Shown here piece by piece: positions 53,123-64,000 of a stretch of DNA of 64,000 nucleotides. This stretch comes from Rhynochetos jubatus (lineage: Eukaryota > Chordata > Aves > Eurypygiformes > Rhynochetidae). The stretch lies in NCBI GenBank assembly GCA_027574665.1, contig CM050662.1, forward strand, positions 4,246,501 to 4,310,500, given 5' to 3'. Under the pieces are notes generated by a model. The model was not told the origin of the DNA. It saw only the letters and a program-made list of their open reading frames with translations, and did not search any database. The translations under genes were made by a program, and so were the position numbers. Every line of letters starts with the position of its first letter. Position 1 is the first letter of the stretch.

Positions 53123-55524
53123 TATTAAATGCCAGTTTGTAATGCTTGAAACTACTGTAGATTCTGAGGCCGGCCTTCTAACCATTTAATTATCTTTAAT
53201 AATGTTTTTGTACCAAGGAGCTTACCATTATGAACACACTTGGAATAGCACGCACTTCAAATAGCTACTGTTTTCATCCTCTCTTTGGTAGGGATTTGAC
53301 TGCAAGATTAAAAGCATACTGGCCTCTTATTTAGGTGTTTAGAGAAACTGGTTCTATTCCCAGTTGTGTAGTGCAACCATATGGATACACCACCTTCCAT
53401 AGCTTCGTTCTCATGGTGGTTTTGAATGTAGTTTGTCACGCTCATTTGGGAAATAGCTCCAACAGCACTGTCACAAGGAGAAACATGGAGTGTTTGTAGT
53501 TCTGTAAACACTGCAGTGTGAATTGAAGACTAATCATTAAGGAGCAGAAGATAAGTACTCAGATGTCGCTTTGATTATTGCATAATATAGGATGTGATGA
53601 AATAATGCTTGGGGAATAAATTATTAGATAGATGTAATGAAATTAACCTAGTAAACAGATACCGTCAACCAACTCTTCCTTGTATTCATTTATGCTTTTC
53701 CTTGACTTTTTTTAAAGAGATCATCCTATCTGTCTTCTAAAACTCTGCTTAGTTTTTTCTTATTTAGTCACGCCCCCCCCCATTGGATTTTCTCCTACAC
53801 CTTTCCATTTATTAAAATTCATTAAAATGTTCAGCTTAATTAAAGGATTAATTAATCTTTATGTTCACGTATGGGGTATGTAGCTTGGAAGTTTTAACAG
53901 GGCACTGATTGACTGCAGGAGCAATAAGACTTCCAGGGCTTCCAGTGTGAGAAGGCGATTTGTTCCTCCAGAGGCCAGATCTCAGTTCCTGGAGTGGCTT
54001 TCTCAGGCATGAAGCTGTCCTGACTCCCAGCCGTTGGCCCAGTGGTCTGCAGGCTTGTGACAGGGCGCTTCGCTCTACCTGTCCTTTGTCCTTGCCTTCT
54101 GCAGAGTGGGATGTCCAGCTCTATAGGTTTTCCTTGATCTGCATTTTCATTCTTGCACCACGTGTCCTGGTGACGGACAAGCAGTAGGAAGGTGACATTG
54201 ACGTAGTTCTTGCCAGTGTCATTCTTGCTTATAGATTAAGACAGGAGTGTATTGATTTCCCCTCCGTATCTGGAAGCAGTCTTCACAAAAACGTGGTCTT
54301 AAAAACCCTTTGAATTGTCCAATTCATGATTTACTACTGTTCAGAAGAAATTATTATTTGCCAGTAGCAAGTGGAGCTGTGGAGCAGTAGGGTTTTAATA
54401 TTTCTTCCTCACAATAGCATTCCCAGCAAAGGAAATTATTTATTAGCAGTAAGGAATCTTGGTGCTATTACAGCTGAGCTGAGGCACAAAGAAGGAAGTT
54501 TATCTTTCTGTGTATTGATAAGATACCATTTAGCATTAACTTACTTATGGTCCTACTTAATCTTCTTCACTAATTTTGAGTTTCTGTTGGTTGATGTTTC
54601 TATTCAGATACCAGGAGGAAGTACATCAACAGAAACTACAGTTGGGAAAAAACCTGTGTTTGAAAACTAAGAATGCTGATTTATTGATGTGAAAACTTCA
54701 TCCTCTTTTTCACAGTACAAATTCAGACACCGACGTGATGCAGTATTCTTAAAATGACGATGAGTGCAGTAGATGCATTCTGCTAAAACCTTTTCCTATG
54801 GAGCATGAAATCACGAATGGGAAAATGATGAATAGCCTGTCGCTGTGTAGTCTGCATCCTTTTGAAAATGTTACTCTTCTATGCAGCTGTTAAAGTGAGT
54901 TGTCATAGCCAGACAACTGCTTTGCTTCTTCTGTTAGGTTTGAGGTAATTTACAAATACTTCTTTGACATGTTTTCTGCTATTTTGCCTCAAAACAGTGG
55001 GACTGTTACCATTTCTTTTTGGAAACAGTCCAACAGGCCCATTAAAAAGAAATGTGTATTTGATTCCTTTTCTTTAAAGGAACAGGATGTTCTCTCCCAT
55101 ATCTGCAATGTGTGCTTGTCCCTGTATTTTAAACAGACCGCTTTCTGAGACGGAAAGCTTTCAAACTGAGCATGGTATTGTCGAAGCAATTAAAGATAGC
55201 CTCGCAGGAGGCCTCTTGCCATTCTGTGCAGCGAGACAGCCTGAATTACCCAGTTTGTAGAGCTGATGTAGAAATGTCCAGTTTTCCCTCTGTTAATCAG
55301 CAGCAGTGCTTCCCAGTATTGTTTCTTCTGGCTGAAGCTGGAGTCTCCTCTCAAAATTAATAGCGGTTTGGATTTTGGTTTCAGCAGTTTCTCATAATCT
55401 CTTTTTTAGTTCTCGGTATGTGTGTGTTGCATGCTGAGGACTGATGCGACAGCTCCATTTGGTGTGAGTTGCATATATTGCAAGTATTTTGCAAAGGGTA
55501 ACACTGCATTTACCCTTTCCACCC

Positions 55525-55730
55525 TGCCCCCATGCTCCAGTGCCCAGCCATCCTGGTGGTCTCCTCCAGACCACACTCCAGTATCCCAGTGTATTTCTCG
55601 TAGTGGAGTGCCCAAAACCGGGGCCAGTACTTCTGGTACTGTCTCACTAGAGCCAAGTACAGCTCTGGCTGCCGTCTCTTATGCTGATAGCAGCTCCTTG
55701 CAGTGCTTCCTGCTGGTGTGGCGTGGGTGG
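55525..55730 (-). mobile_element. Degraded CR1 fragment, antisense
   Basis: The block GTGGTCTCCTCCAGACCACA, then GGGGCCAGTACTTCTGGTAC, then CTCACTAGAGCCAAGTACAG aligns by eye with antisense CR1 text (GTGGCCTCCTCTGGACTCAC.., CCAGAACTGGACACAGTACT.., CTCACCAGTGCTGAGTACAG..). It lacks the 3' tail and carries many changes, so it is an old fragment. The boundaries are approximate. Confidence 0.6.
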
Positions 55731-58277
55731 TGACCACCGTGAGGTCTTGACACCAGTAGGATAAGTAAAGGTAAAACGCAGGGATTGCTTTTTGTCTGAT
55801 TTATCATCTGAAGTGTTATGATAAGCACTTTATTTCAATCATCCTTTGTGTATCTGAGTGCTTTCAGTTTTATGACTCTAATTATTAACTAAGGCTGTTC
55901 TTGGGAACAAGGAGAGTCCTTCTCTTTATTGGGTCAATTCATACTGTTTATTTTTTAAGTAAGAGAGAGTGGTTACTTGCTAGGTTACTTTAAACACAAC
56001 CAGTAAGCTAGTATTGAGCTGCGAACCAGAGCTCTTCCTCTTTAATTTCCTCAGCCGAGGAGCAGAAGTGTGTGCCCTGACGTCAGAAGACTAGCAAATG
56101 GACTAAAGATCTGTAAGTTTTGGTTCCTGAATTTGCCTGGACACGATGTGCATCAGTCACTTGTAGCTGACTATGGCTCCTGCCGGAGGGCTCCGGCTGC
56201 GGGTCTCTTGTAAGCATGCAGCAAATGGGGGCTGGGGGCTGGGAGGGGACAGGCAGCCTGCTGAACCGCTCTGCAGGTTGGGGTCACTGCAGTGGCTTCT
56301 CGGGGGTGGGTCTGGTTTGAGCGCTGCCAACCACTAACCTTTCTGCTTGTGGGTAGAGGGTTTTGCTGGTATAAACAACTTAATAGTTGCGTGTGCTTTT
56401 TTTGGCCTCTGTTGTTTTCAGCAGTTTTTAGAGAGCACGAAGGGTCACGCACTTCATGGCCAAGCAGCAGGCTTGCTTGGACAGAAGAGGGTCCTTCCAG
56501 GAGCCTGGCTCTCTTTCTAAACAGCTTTTCAAGTTATCTCACCAGGGGCTGCTAGTTGGTTGGTGGTTCTCTCACCTTTGTCTTTTCTTCAGAAGTTGCT
56601 GGTATGCAAAAGTTAGTAATTACTAATCTTTATGGTAGAGATTAGGAGGATGTAGTGATACGATTCCTTTTTGAGGTGTTGCATTAAGCTGCTCTCTGCT
56701 GCAGAAGGGACTTCTCAATGTAGAAAAAGTAATGTGAGCTTAGAGGTCTGGTCCGTATTCCTTTGGGTGACACGGCAGCCTGTCTTTTGCCGGAGTTTCT
56801 CTCTTGTACCATTTAGAGATCACAATCTGTTGTCTCTCAGAGTGGGAAGGATATCTCCCTAAGGAGGCGAGTGCATTTCTTCATGATGGATTCATGTATC
56901 AACATAAGATACTAGACCTTGCTTCAGTAAATCCAGAGCCATTGTTTACAGCTGCAATAGATGAGTATAATTTCAAATATAAATTTACATTCCTGAGAAA
57001 AGCTAACACAATTGCACTAAGCTTAATGTATTTTACACGTAGTGGGCAGGAGCCGTTACTCCTGATACCTCTCAGGATGTATCTGCAGAAGGATGCGCCT
57101 CTGAGTGGAGAGGTGTTGCTAGCCACACCTCTGTGTTTGTGCTTCTCAACCTCCTTTGAAACGGAGGATTTTCTTTTGCTGTCTGATCCTGTTATGGTGT
57201 AAAGCAATTTGCTAGGTATCGTACGTTGCTCTCTGCCTGCCTTCTGGTAACACCGTGCTTACGCTGGGAGGGAGTGGAATCTTAGGAGAGGAGAAGGAAA
57301 TGCGAGGCATATTCCAGGCACTTTTCATACAGTCCTTGCAGGTGTTTGATCTATTTCCCATGGAAGAATTTTGGAGGAAACAGAAAAATATAATGCAATA
57401 TTTCCTACTGAGGTTGAAATTACATTTGTGCAGTGGCTTCCCGCAGCACTGGCAGACTTCTTACCAGAAATGTCACAGGCAGGAGGATCAGGCGCCTTGC
57501 TTGTGGGGAATTAAGCAGCAGTCTCAATACCAGTGTTAGTACTGATGTTGCCAACATTAGTAGTTCCGCTCTAGAGTCGTCGTCACAAGGACACTTATTC
57601 TTTCAGTCCGAACAGTTCCTGGGGTGCATAGCAGGTTGTTCCTGGGCTTCCCTGGGCCTCCTTTATTTTCATCCAGTGAGCTGTTTCGTAGGTCTTCAAG
57701 GCTGCAGCATATGAGAGTCTTCACATACGTGGTGTGGTTTTGGTGAACCTCTGAAATGGTGGTAGAATGCCAACAAATCAAAGGAGATGTCGGAGCCAAG
57801 GAGAGGACAGCTGTCTACAAACCCAGCAGCAGGACTGAGCAAATTGTACCAATACTCATCTGTCAGGTGGTACCGTAGAGAAAGAAGCAACCACAACCAA
57901 CATCTTTTATAGCTTTGCATAATATTTCTATGGAAAACCAGTCATGTTTGCAAAGGCCCGCTATAGATGGGCATTACGTGGGTCACAGGACGGTTTCGCA
58001 GTGATTCGGACAAGTGGATTTTACAGACACGTCAGAAGTTCTGGAGTTGACTTTGTTGCCCTAGAGAATTATTATAAGTTGTCTTCATCCCAACTTTTCA
58101 CTTGCTTTGCAAGTATCGAGTTCTGTTCAGAGCTTTTGCACTGGTGTTTTTAGAGACTTTCATCTGGACTCTTTAGTTTTTTAATTTTACATGTCTTTCT
58201 CGTTCCTAGAGTTCGCACACAATTTTTTATACCGTTAAGCCAGACTTTAGGGATGATCCAAACTACATTTCTAAACC

Positions 58278-58338
58278 TGGGTTTTTTTTGTGGGGTTTTT
58301 GTTGGTTTTTTTTTTTTTGGTTTTTTTTTTTTTTTTAC
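58278..58338. repeat. T-rich low-complexity block (poly-A on the minus strand)
   Basis: Runs of 8-18 T broken by GG or GTTGG. It could be the remains of a retroposed poly(A) tail on the minus strand, or simple slippage; no element body is recognisable beside it. An AATAAA occurs on the + strand shortly after (58359). Confidence 0.7.
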
Positions 58339-61300
58339 ATTTTTCATTCTATTTTTGAATAAAGAATTGCAAAATATTTGCTATAAACTTAGGACTGCAA
58401 CCATCTTTTGACACATCTGTGGACACTGCAGCTGGTTTTCTTCCATAGACTTGGAATTGAAAAATTCCTGTCAAGGAATTTGCGTATTGTAACTGATAAA
58501 TGTTATTGTACCAAGTGGATTAGGGCCCTGCGTTCAAAGAGAAGGTTACGTTTGACAGATAATAGTGAAAAAGAGATGAGTTTTTTTAAAAAAAGAATGA
58601 TAATGAACTTAAGTTCTCCCTATATGAGATAGTCAGTAGCTAATAGTTAAAAGCCCTGCTTGAAAAATCCCTTAAACAAGGATTGGGTGAAGGTACCTTT
58701 CAAGTTGTGTATATGATTGCAGAGCTTGAATGCACACTTGAGCTTTGAAAATCAGAGTATTTTTGTCTACTTTTGAAGATATTTGAACTAGAGCATTTAT
58801 TCACGGCATATAGTACCAAAAAAATATTTACAGGCATCCACATACAGTTCTGTGCACTTCAGCTTGGGTTGGTAGGGCAAATGTAATCTGAAAGTCTCAG
58901 GCCTGTGTGTAAATACGTGTTTATGGAAAAATGGTAAGAACTAGGGCAAATGCCTTTGAGTTCAGTACCTGATAAGTGAAAAAGCAGGAGGCCTGCTGCT
59001 AAGCGATTGTCATTACTCTACAGTAGAGACTTTCACGTTGGCCTGCAGTATCTGTTACATCCTTTTTGAGCGCTGCTAACTTCAAAGTTATCCTTCAGTG
59101 CAGCTTGTTGGAAGCAAAAGCCCTTTCAGATTCCAGCTCGGGCCAGGGAAACCATGGCTGGCGCTTTGTTTAACGCTGGCCTTTTGTTCAGAAGGAAAAG
59201 AAACGTACAGCAGTTTTCCTATTGAAGTGACATCAAACCCAGCTGTCTTCAGGAAGTGAGGAGATGATTGCTGGCACGCTGTGCTGGTCACAGCTTTGGT
59301 TTCCAGGCTTCGTTGCACAATACGTTGGTTTCAGCTGTCCCCTTGCCTGTTGGATCTGCCCCGTGCAACAGCTCCCCACCTTTCATTTACGCCACTACAA
59401 GATGGTGTGCTGTAATGTCAACTAAGTCACTGGTGTGGTAAAGATTAAAAATAATCTTCCAAAAAGAGGAACCTGAGATATTGGGCAACTGTCCCTCCTG
59501 TTCTCAAATCCTTTTCTATAAGTTCTTAAAGTAACGTGCTTTTTTGTATTAATCCACTGTCACTTGAAGCTGTAGGGAGAAGCGGTGCTAGCCTAAGAGG
59601 TCAGGAGCGTTTAGGCATCCATTATATAAATCATGTGAAATCTAAATTATGCAGTTGCACATTCCTTTTAATACCTAGATAAAATCAGCACTCAAATGCA
59701 GAGTGTCTGGCTAACAGCAGGCAACGCGGAGTGGGTATTTGAAAAAAGTGATTAGGGTATTTTTTTTATGTCTTTTACTACTGAAGGCTTTTCTGTGGCA
59801 GCAGTTACTCTGCAGCCTTTGTGAGATAAGGTTTTTCTCCAGGTTTTTATTTTCTTGGATATCAGCAATTAGAAAAACATACTGAAATAGTATGTACGCA
59901 AAAGATTGTGTTTCAGGCAATTAATGCATGATTAGGATTTCCTGAATAGTTATGATGGATTTCATGAGTTGCCAAATGTGGAATTCATTGCCATGCATCT
60001 TTGGAGGAAAAAAATGGACTTAGAACAGCATGGGATTTTTTTTTTTCTTGGAGTAGCTGACTGGATTTAGCTTTAGTTTTATGGAATATTTCATTGTGGT
60101 GGCTACTTTGTCTATATTTCTTCTGTGCAAATTCATTGGTGATTTTCTTCCCATCCTATTATGAAAAAAGAGGTTACTGTAATTTTATTATTTCAGATGC
60201 CTCATTGTTTTTGAGTAATATTGTTTTTAACTTCTACAGTAGACATTTGTATAGAAACCTCTTTAAAGTCTGGTTAAAGTTTTGCTGATCCTTGGGGAAA
60301 AGCAAAAACCAACAAATGAGAATAAGTTCTCATGTAGTTGTGGTGGCCGGGGAAAGCGAGAGGGATGTAGAGGAAGAAGTGCTGGAATCTGGTCTTTGAA
60401 AAATCAGAGAAAAGACACAGGCATGCTTGGAGGAAAGTATTGAATGTTTAATTGAAGCTTATAGCTTCTTTCAGTTCTCCAATCAATGTCTATCAGTATT
60501 TATTACCGGTGAATTTGTGGCTCTGGGCTTACAGTTGTTTGGAGTTGCTTATTTTTAAATTGGTATTTATGCGTGTTACTCAGCCACTTTTCTCAAGCTG
60601 GAATTACATGTTGGCTGCTTTTTTTCCTTCTGGTCCATTGTATTGTTTTGCTGGAGGGTTAGAGGGCTGCAGATCTCTTCTAGATCTTTGGGCAAGAAAA
60701 AGGTAATAAGCACCAGGGCATGTGTTAAGTGGTAGTGGATAGGAGAAGAATTGATCACGGTTTGGAAAAAAAGCTTAGTGAGCTCGATCTTCTGGTGGCT
60801 GTAGTGTCTGTAATTCCGATGTACATTGACATGCATGTCCTTCATACAGCTTTTAAGAGACCTTTTCTGTTGAGGGTTGTGCCTGACTTGTGGCCAGCAC
60901 ATTGAGGTAACCAGACTTGGACAGACCTGGTTTCATATGGAACCAGCAGCAGAGATCTGCACCTAAATTCCCTCTGGGAATCTAGGAATAACCCTTGATG
61001 CATTTTAAATTTGCACCAGGCATCCAAGTTGCAAATGTAGTTAATCTTAACTTAGGCTAATTTATTTTTGATGACTCAAAGTCATCTAATTACTAGCTTA
61101 GCCTGAAATTTGCTTCTGAGATGTTACCCTACCTTTAATGTGAAATACTGTTAATGGGCCTATTAATTGTGTAGAGGAGAGTGGTGCCTTTTCTGCCTTG
61201 TTTATCCATGAACATGAATCAAAGAAAAACGTAGTTTGCAGCTTCTGTACGCAGCGATGTAGAGTGTGACGTGTAATTTGAATTTTGCCTTGCACCAGGC

Positions 61301-63859
61301 TGGGGGCGGTCTATGCAGCGCCGACGCTTTTGGAAACGACACTCCGTTGGAAGTGCTGTGCTTGTGGAAGCGTGCAGGCTGGTCCAGGGCTTTGAAACGT
61401 GAGCGCTGGTGGAGAAACAGCGCGGTGTAGGGATGCATCAGTTGGCTCTCAAGTGCCTTGGCTGCACGTGGAGTCCTTGGAGTCGGCTGCTGTTTGTGTG
61501 CTTCAGTTCCTCGGTTAAAGTGGTTCTGATGTACCGATTTGAGCAGTCAGCACTGAAATGCGACTTTCTGAGGGGTTTGTTTTCCTTTTACAAGCCCTAC
61601 AAGTGAAGAGATGAGTCAATGTGAAGAGGTTGCTTTGCGTCTGCTCTGGAAGGAAGCAGAGTTGTTACCATCTTGAGCCAGTGTTTTCCCCTCAAGTTTT
61701 CATTTGTGATGGTTTTTTGTATACAGAAAATAAAAGCTTTACAGACCTAATCCTCCAAACTGCCTAACAAAAGCCAGTTGTTTAGGGTAGCTTTTGGTGT
61801 AGTTGTAGATGTGAACGCTCTGAGCAAATACGTCGTGCAGTGGTGGCAGCGGAAACTCTAGAAGCTTGATGCGTTTGCTCGGGTAGTTTCAGTGTGGTCA
61901 CTGACAGGCAGCACGATTTGAAGCTTCCTTAGAGTCTTAAATGTGCAGTGGAAATACTGTTTTACTTCATGATGGATTAAGGTTAGAAGCGCAAATAGGC
62001 CTACCTAAGTATGTTTATTTGGAAAATTAATTAGATGAACCATTAGCAATATTGCTAGTGCAAAACCAGTAATTGTAGCTGAGAACTTGAGGTAGCTTCT
62101 TAATTAAAACAAAAATAAAGAAAACCAATACCTTGCTCCTAGTGTCGGTGTACCTTTCTCCAGCCAGTTTGTGTTTGACGTAAACATTGTACTGTTAAAA
62201 TACTATTTGCAGGCAAAAAGGAGTTTTCTTTCGTGGTATTCATACCCTAGAGTTGTGCAAGTTAATTCAGAACTGTTTTAAGAAAGTCATTGCAACCATT
62301 TGCAGTGACACCAATGATAAGCCTGATGACAGCTTTAATATACTATTTAAGTGTTGAGATTTTTCTGCTCTGGACAGGAATGTGGATCGCTATTGTACTA
62401 CACACTGTCTGCCAAGAAGGGCTGAGTGACTGTGTGGTTCAAGGCATGAACGGAGACAGCTGTAAAACAAGCAACACCTTGTATAAGCTGAAGGTATAAT
62501 TAAACCTCCTGTTAGACTGGAAAGGGCTACAGAGTCCAGCTACTTAGAAAATAAAGCCAGTTTTCATCTGAAGTAAGCCTCAGGTGGAGCATTGCAGTAA
62601 AGTTGCCCCTTACTGCTGGATGTTCTTTCACAACCTAAGATGATGATACTATTTAATTCTTTTTTTTCCCCAACTACCAGCTTGAGCTGAGCAAGTAGGC
62701 ACTGTGGAAAATGTTACAGCGAGGCTTCATGTAGCCCCCAAACCTTGCCTAGTTGAACTTGCCTTTTTTTTTTTTTAGTAAGCTACACAAAACTGGTATT
62801 TTCAGTTTTGAGGAGCAGGTGTAGAGAAAGTGATTGAAAAAAATCCGACTATTTGCGACTCAATGTATTTATATTCAGCAAAATAGTTTGCATGATGTGC
62901 AAGTTTTGCAGCCTTCGCAGTTGGGTACTCAGAATGGTGCAGGGATGAGTCATCAAATTGCTACAATTACACAATTCAGTACTCATTGTCCTTGTAAATA
63001 CAACATATTAATATAGGATGGATACAGGCGGTTTTTGATTACTGACTCTTTACTCCAGACGCTCAGAAATTTAAATGAGACTTAGGGTGTCTTTGAAAGT
63101 GTTACGCAAGGAATATGGTTAGACGTGATCCCGCAGTACCTGTTGAGGTAAGCCTGCCCTAAGAAGTAATAAGTTATTACATATTTACAAAAGAATAGAA
63201 AGCACAGAGAACTTGAATTGGCTGCTGGATCAAAAGGATCCTCCCCATCTAATTTTGGAAATTGTACCTGGTGCTGAAAACATTGGGTACCTCTAGGCAT
63301 TGCAATAATTGTATTTTTTTTAGTGCTGTCTATTTGGTGAGTGGAGATAGAAGCATGCTGGTAGATAGCTGGTAATTTGTACAAAAGTAGGACTTCTTTG
63401 TTTCTGTTACATCTTAAATTGTCTCCTGGTTTCATCAGTGAATATTTTTTTTCTATACTAATCCTTATACAAATCTGTATTACACTGTTTCTGGAGTTCT
63501 AAAAGCCAAGAGGGTTGCTGTTATGTACTTACTTTGTCGACGGTTGTGCTTTTCAGGTCAGGGTATAAACTAACTGCTCTGCCGTGTAGTTTCCGACTGC
63601 AATTGGTGCAGCTGCCTGTTAACAGGAGGCGCTGTCACCAAGTGCGCTGTGGCGGACTCACAGCCCTTGCTTAGTGTTTTGTGGAATTGTATCAGAATAG
63701 TGATTCTGAACTGCTGATCGTTTTTGTGTATGATTTCATTTTAAAACAAGTTACATAGTTTAGTCCTGTGGACACAGCCCACACAGATCTGACTTCTGAG
63801 ATTAACTTCCTCTGAAGTCAGACATGCTGAATATTAAGAGAGATTAAGGGGAAAAAAGG

Positions 63860-64000
63860 ACTGGTATTGTTTAACATCTTTGTCCGTGACACGGATGATG
63901 GCATCGAGTACACCCTCAGCAAGTTTTCTGTTGACACCAAGCTCTGTGGTGCGGTGACACGCTGGAGGGAAGGGATGCTGGACAGGCTGGAGCGGTGAGA
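63860..64000 (+). mobile_element. CR1 LINE, coding-region fragment cut by the window edge
   Basis: The sequence resembles the CR1 block that encodes the end of the reverse transcriptase domain: it reads LFNIFV.., then a [14 protein letters not shown] stretch, matching the family's FNIFINDI..TLSKFADDTKLGGAV pattern. The A/Y-x-D-D region is changed to SVDT, so it is not an active catalytic site. It lies further 5' in the element than the other copies here. The 3' part is outside the window. Confidence 0.85.

Larger units (their letters stand above)
48658..64000 (+). other. FBXW11: FBXW11 intron after the cassette exon, continuing beyond the window
   Basis: No following FBXW11 exon (ISNGTSSVIVSRKR...) was found up to the right edge, so this intron is longer than 15.3 kb. 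It contains one clear CR1 copy, one degraded CR1 copy, the start of another at the edge, and a T-rich block near 58278-58338. All open frames seen are short, or lie in CR1. Confidence 0.85.

Noticed and set aside
48658..64000. The other FBXW11 alternative insert (NTSVMEDQ...) and the next constitutive exon
   Set aside because: No segment in this stretch encodes them; they must lie beyond the right edge or be absent.

Overview
The window is vertebrate nuclear DNA, almost certainly from a bird. It has long GT-AG introns, large CpG-poor AT-rich stretches, a strong CpG island at a promoter, and several copies of the avian-type CR1 LINE with its 8-bp 3' tail repeat. Nothing in it looks bacterial, viral or CRISPR-related. 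Two protein-coding genes can be recognised, both on the + strand and both incomplete at a window edge.

Region 1 (1 to about 18,455) is ETF1, encoding translation termination factor eRF1. Nine coding exons (5885-16424) carry residues 29/30 to 437, and their splice phases close exactly at 437 residues. The exon or exons for the first 28-29 residues lie upstream, so bases 1-5884 are intron. A 3' UTR follows with a well-formed proximal AATAAA (17169) and a candidate distal ATTAAA (18431). An antisense CR1 copy sits in one intron.

Region 2 (about 18,456-30,940) is GC-rich DNA between the genes, with no gene I can recognise. It holds a CpG-rich block near 19.4-20.6 kb, a CR1 copy (24.6-25.2 kb) and one exon-like segment (24053-24163). 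The human 3' neighbour of ETF1, EGR1, is not visible here.

Region 3 (about 30,940-64,000) is the 5' end of FBXW11 (beta-TrCP2, the substrate receptor of an SCF ubiquitin ligase). A CpG-island promoter surrounds exon 1 (31663-31707, 15 codons). A 16.8-kb intron leads to a 34-codon in-phase cassette exon (48556-48657), followed by more than 15.3 kb of the next intron. The F-box and WD40 exons lie beyond the window. The introns hold CR1 copies, a 15-bp perfect inverted repeat pair 219 bp across, and other small structures.

The two genes work in different processes (translation termination; regulated protein degradation), and I see no sign of functional coupling. I found no convincing new biological system. 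The observations most worth checking are the ETF1-FBXW11 adjacency, the orphan CpG-rich block between them, and the inverted-repeat element in FBXW11 intron 1.
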